This document shows positions 61,000 to 64,000 of a stretch of 64,000 nucleotides of DNA, in pieces. Below the pieces are notes generated by a model. It worked only from the letters and a program-made list of their open reading frames with translations, searched no databases and was not told the origin of the DNA. The DNA lies in NCBI GenBank assembly GCA_035582835.1, contig JAYKAV010002109.1, positions 496,001-560,000 on the forward strand, in the 5' to 3' direction. Position numbers and translations under genes: made by a program. This stretch comes from Phoebastria nigripes (Eukaryota > Chordata > Aves > Procellariiformes > Diomedeidae). The first letter of the stretch is position 1. Every line of letters starts with the position of its first letter.

Positions 61000-61310
61000 C
61001 CTATATTATCCTCAATCCCATCTATTGTTAATGTGATGGTGAGTAGGGAGTGTTTGGAGGATTCATTTGTGATAAATATTTATACCCTGTGTTTTTGGGC
61101 TGTTATCTGCAAAGTGTAGCTGTTTGATCTGGTGTAGTGCTTTTTTTAGGTCATTTACATTCCCTTTCGTAGGAGCCCTTGTCCGATAGCAGCTATCACA
61201 TAATTATGTTTCTTTTGCTTATCCCTAATCCTGTCAAACCACCTACTTATCTCTAATTTCCTGTCCATTACCCTTATTGTTTGAGCTTAGATCTCTAATG
61301 CAGGACAGAG
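61000..61310. promoter_or_regulatory. Candidate conserved element with SOX-like sites and a 28-bp direct repeat
   Basis: SOX-type ATTGTT occurs at 61024-61029 and 61276-61281. CTTATCCCTAATCCTGTC (61218-61235) recurs 28 bp later as CTTATCTCTAATTTCCTGTC (61246-61265), a near-identical direct repeat. CATAATTATG-like words lie near 61199-61208. The island is AT-rich, unique and flanked by GC-rich DNA. Enhancer function is inference. Confidence 0.37.
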
Positions 61311-64000
61311 ATGGCTTCAGAGGCTCTGCGGGGTGCAGGAGCATCTCAATATTGCCAGCTGCCCCGGTGCAGTAATCGGCCCTCGCTGTGCAGCACCTGG
61401 GACTGCCCCGGGGCACCGCGGGAGCCCCGAACCCAAGCGTGGGGGCTGGCGGGGGCTACCAGTGTGGGGCCGATGCTTGCAATGATGCACAGCGGAGTCC
61501 TGTGCTATCCTGGACATCCACATGCCTCGGGGGCTGCAGGGAGGTGATATGCATGCCTGGGAGACAGCAATGCCTGGTAAGGAGCGGGATGATCCGCTTG
61601 CTGGGTGATGCCACTCAACAAGGAGCACAGCTCCCAGGCAAGCACCTGCCCCAGGCTTAGCAGCACGCAGCAAGGCAGCAAGGATGCCCTGCACGGCTCT
61701 GTCAGGGATGACACCCTTGGAGGCGAGAGCTTGCACTCGTCTTGGAGCCATCAGAGCCACCGGGACTGATCATGTCCCAGAGTCTCCAAGGCAACCTTGC
61801 ATTTGGATGAGAGAGGCAGGAGCCGGGGCACCGCGAGGGTGTCACCTCGCACAGCCTGGCCAGCCCCCACTCCCTGCCCAGACCCTCCTGCCAGCCTACG
61901 GAGAGCAGCGTTTTGGAGGGGGCCCTTCACTGGGGTGGCCACTTGGGCTGGCTGCTCTTCAGCGGCGCCTCCGGGTACGGCGTGATGTGGTTCTGATAAA
62001 CATTAAACACTGTGCCTCCCGCAGCGTCTATCGTTCCCTTCATCTCCCAGCAAAGGGAGACTGCTTGGAATCACACTTCCCATATTTATTGCTCCAGGAA
62101 GAGCTTCTCAGATGGCCCAGCATTCCTATCGGTCCACGTCAGCCCCAGCTGGAGGACCAGCAGTGCTCCTCTCTGACATTGGGATGCTGTCGTCTTTAAG
62201 TGCAACGAGGCAGAAGTAGTCGGGATGATAAAGTTCAGCCTCCAAAATCCAGATTTCCAAGTCACTGCATCTTTGTGCAGAGCGTCAGAAGGTGAGATGC
62301 TGTCAGACAAACTCAATGGCTCCCTTGGATGCGACCTGGACTCTCAGCTCTGCTCCATCAGCTCCGTATTGCTGGGAGCAGGGAGCTCACCGCTCCGGCA
62401 GCGACTGCTGCTGCCACGTCGTTAGTATTTGGAGCACATCCTCCCCCCATTAGTGCTGGCACACAGGACAGAGCCATTTGTCTCTCCCGTCCTCTTCTGC
62501 TGTTTGCCATCGCTTCCCTCCGCTCTGTGAGCTTGAATGCAATGCCTGGTCCCACCTGCTAGAGCTCCGTCCTGCAGTCACCAGTGGGAGATGTCTCCAC
62601 ACCAGCTGGCCGCCCCACTCGCTGCCACGGGTGGCCGCAGAGGTCGAAAGGAGAAGCCATTCAGGAGGGAGTGAGGCAAACACACAGCACAGGGCCCTCG
62701 GCGGCTCATCCAGACACAGTTCAGATGCGAGGCAGCCCTCATCCTCAGGTGGCCGCAAGCTGCAAGCGCGTCTCTCTCTGCACAGCGTGTTTGTCTGCTT
62801 CTTCCCCCGAGCATCCACCAATGGCCATGCCACGGTGGGACAGAAGGACACGTCCTCCAAGACGTACCCCGTTCTCTGCGACAGCACACACAGGACTCGC
62901 AGACTGGGCAGGAGTGCAACAGGGGCTGGATTGAAATATCCAGCTGCTGTTTCTCTTCCTATCAAGGAGAACCAGAAACCCAAATCTGAACACTGGAAAC
63001 CCAGAGCTGTCTGAAATTCAAGGCTGAGGTTTGCATTTCAGGCCCTGAGGCTCAAGGTCACCTCTGGTGCAGAAGGAAGAGGACCTCTCAGTGCTGGGAG
63101 AGGAGAGGAGGCTCTTCAGGAGGGGCTGGGGGGGGCCAGGACAGCCGCAGATGAGAGCACGGGGGGATATCTCCCCAGGGCCAGCTGACCCCCAGCTCTG
63201 GGCGTCTCTGGTGTCAGGTGCCCAACCTGCAGCAGCCCAAACAGTGCTGACTTTCAGAGCATGGGTGCTCCACCAGGTATGAAAAGTCTCCTTGGCCTGT
63301 GCCCCCGTACAATACGATACCCCCCTAACTTCTGACAGTGCATCTTAATAACACGCGGTCCATTTCTTAAACATAACCTATTTACAGTGACTTTCTGCCA
63401 GGTGAGCACCACCTTTGTACCCACCACGAAGGGCGGCAGAGCATCCCACCCTCAAGGGCAGCCGGGCTGTGGCTAAGAGCCAGTGCCACCTACAATGGGT
63501 TTTATATTGGAGTTTTACTCCAAATAAAGAGAGCACCGTTGGGGAATCTCTGTCTGCCACGGATGCCTCTGCCTGACTGCAAATAAACNGCTCCGCCGTC
63601 AGATGAAGAGCATGCATCACCTCCACCGAAGGAACCGTAGGTGGCATGCAAGGCCGGGCTACAGGACGGCTCTCCCCAGCTTTGCTGTCAGACCGCTGCT
63701 GTCTGCATTTCAATTCTGTTTTGGCTCTGAGCACCAGCAGTGCCCAGCTTTACGGGAGAGCGCTGCCGCCTGCTCGCTGCCTGCTGCCCCCCTCTGCAGC
63801 CACCCAGGGAGGGCACCCCCTGATCAGCAGGATCAGAAATAAAAGGTTCCCTGTGGTTTGGGACGGGGTGGGGGGAAGTATCGCCTTAACCCTTTTTTCC
63901 CACCGGGCATCGGTTGTGCTGTGCTTCACATCTCTCCTTCAGCTCTCTGGATCCTGCTGCCTCTCTGTAAACCAGAGATGGAAACTCCAGGTCAGGCAGG

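Larger units (their letters stand above)
58690..64000. other. Non-coding block to window end
   Basis: AT-rich stretches at 59000-59350, 59400-59570, 60070-60240 and 61000-61310 look like conserved non-coding DNA. GC-rich parts (59580-59830, 60240-60400, 60690-60925, 61310-61980, 62400-63280) yield overlapping open frames with no recognisable protein. Positions 62000-62420 and 63290-64000 contain nothing I can identify. No gene is called. Confidence 0.5.

Noticed and set aside
1..64000. Bacterial-type features such as operons, CRISPR arrays or insertion sequences
   Set aside because: Composition, CR1 relics and the absence of dense coding show vertebrate DNA; no direct-repeat/spacer array of CRISPR type is present.

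Overview
This window looks like vertebrate nuclear DNA from a sauropsid, most probably a bird, and it appears to be entirely non-coding: intergenic, or inside a very long intron. The recognisable interspersed repeats are old, strongly diverged fragments of CR1-type LINEs, the characteristic retrotransposon of birds, crocodilians and turtles. There is also one probable solo ERV LTR. There are no abundant SINEs, no young CR1 copies and no bacterial gene organisation. The low repeat load points to a bird rather than a turtle or crocodilian, but the sequence alone does not settle this. About 48 isolated single N bases and one 44-base N run (6210-6253) show it is a draft assembly.

I found no protein-coding gene, exon, tRNA, rRNA or known microRNA that I can defend. 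The open reading frames (up to 330 codons) lie in GC-rich or tandemly repeated DNA, overlap open frames on the other strand, match no protein family I recognise, and have no credible splice or start context.

The layout is a mosaic. GC-rich, sometimes CpG-rich stretches alternate with compact AT-rich islands of 100-400 bp full of homeodomain-like (TAATTA), SOX-like (ATTGTT), octamer-like and TCF-like words. These islands look like conserved non-coding elements (enhancers) of the kind found in gene deserts around developmental regulators. The best candidates are 2505-2830, 11140-11280, 37905-38050, 39330-39640, 43740-44060, 56880-57270, 60070-60240 and 61000-61310. Conservation itself could not be tested.

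Repeats by position: CR1 relics at 4025-4115 (+), 8600-8895 (-), 33880-33995 (+), 52190-52740 (+, best preserved), 58010-58245 (-) and 58560-58640 (-); an old LINE-like repeat near 20560-20865; a probable solo LTR at 42354-43002; an unclassified AT-rich repeat with two matching copies at 18036-18067 and 24497-24527; a pentanucleotide array at 6162-6324; and a 22-bp minisatellite with 66-bp higher-order periodicity at 37364-37675. CpG-island-like patches lie at 58225-58535, 60690-60925 and 39690-39815; the second is followed by a TATA-like word. I saw no convincing new biological system. The items most worth checking are the enhancer-like islands, the minisatellite, the solo LTR and the CpG patches.
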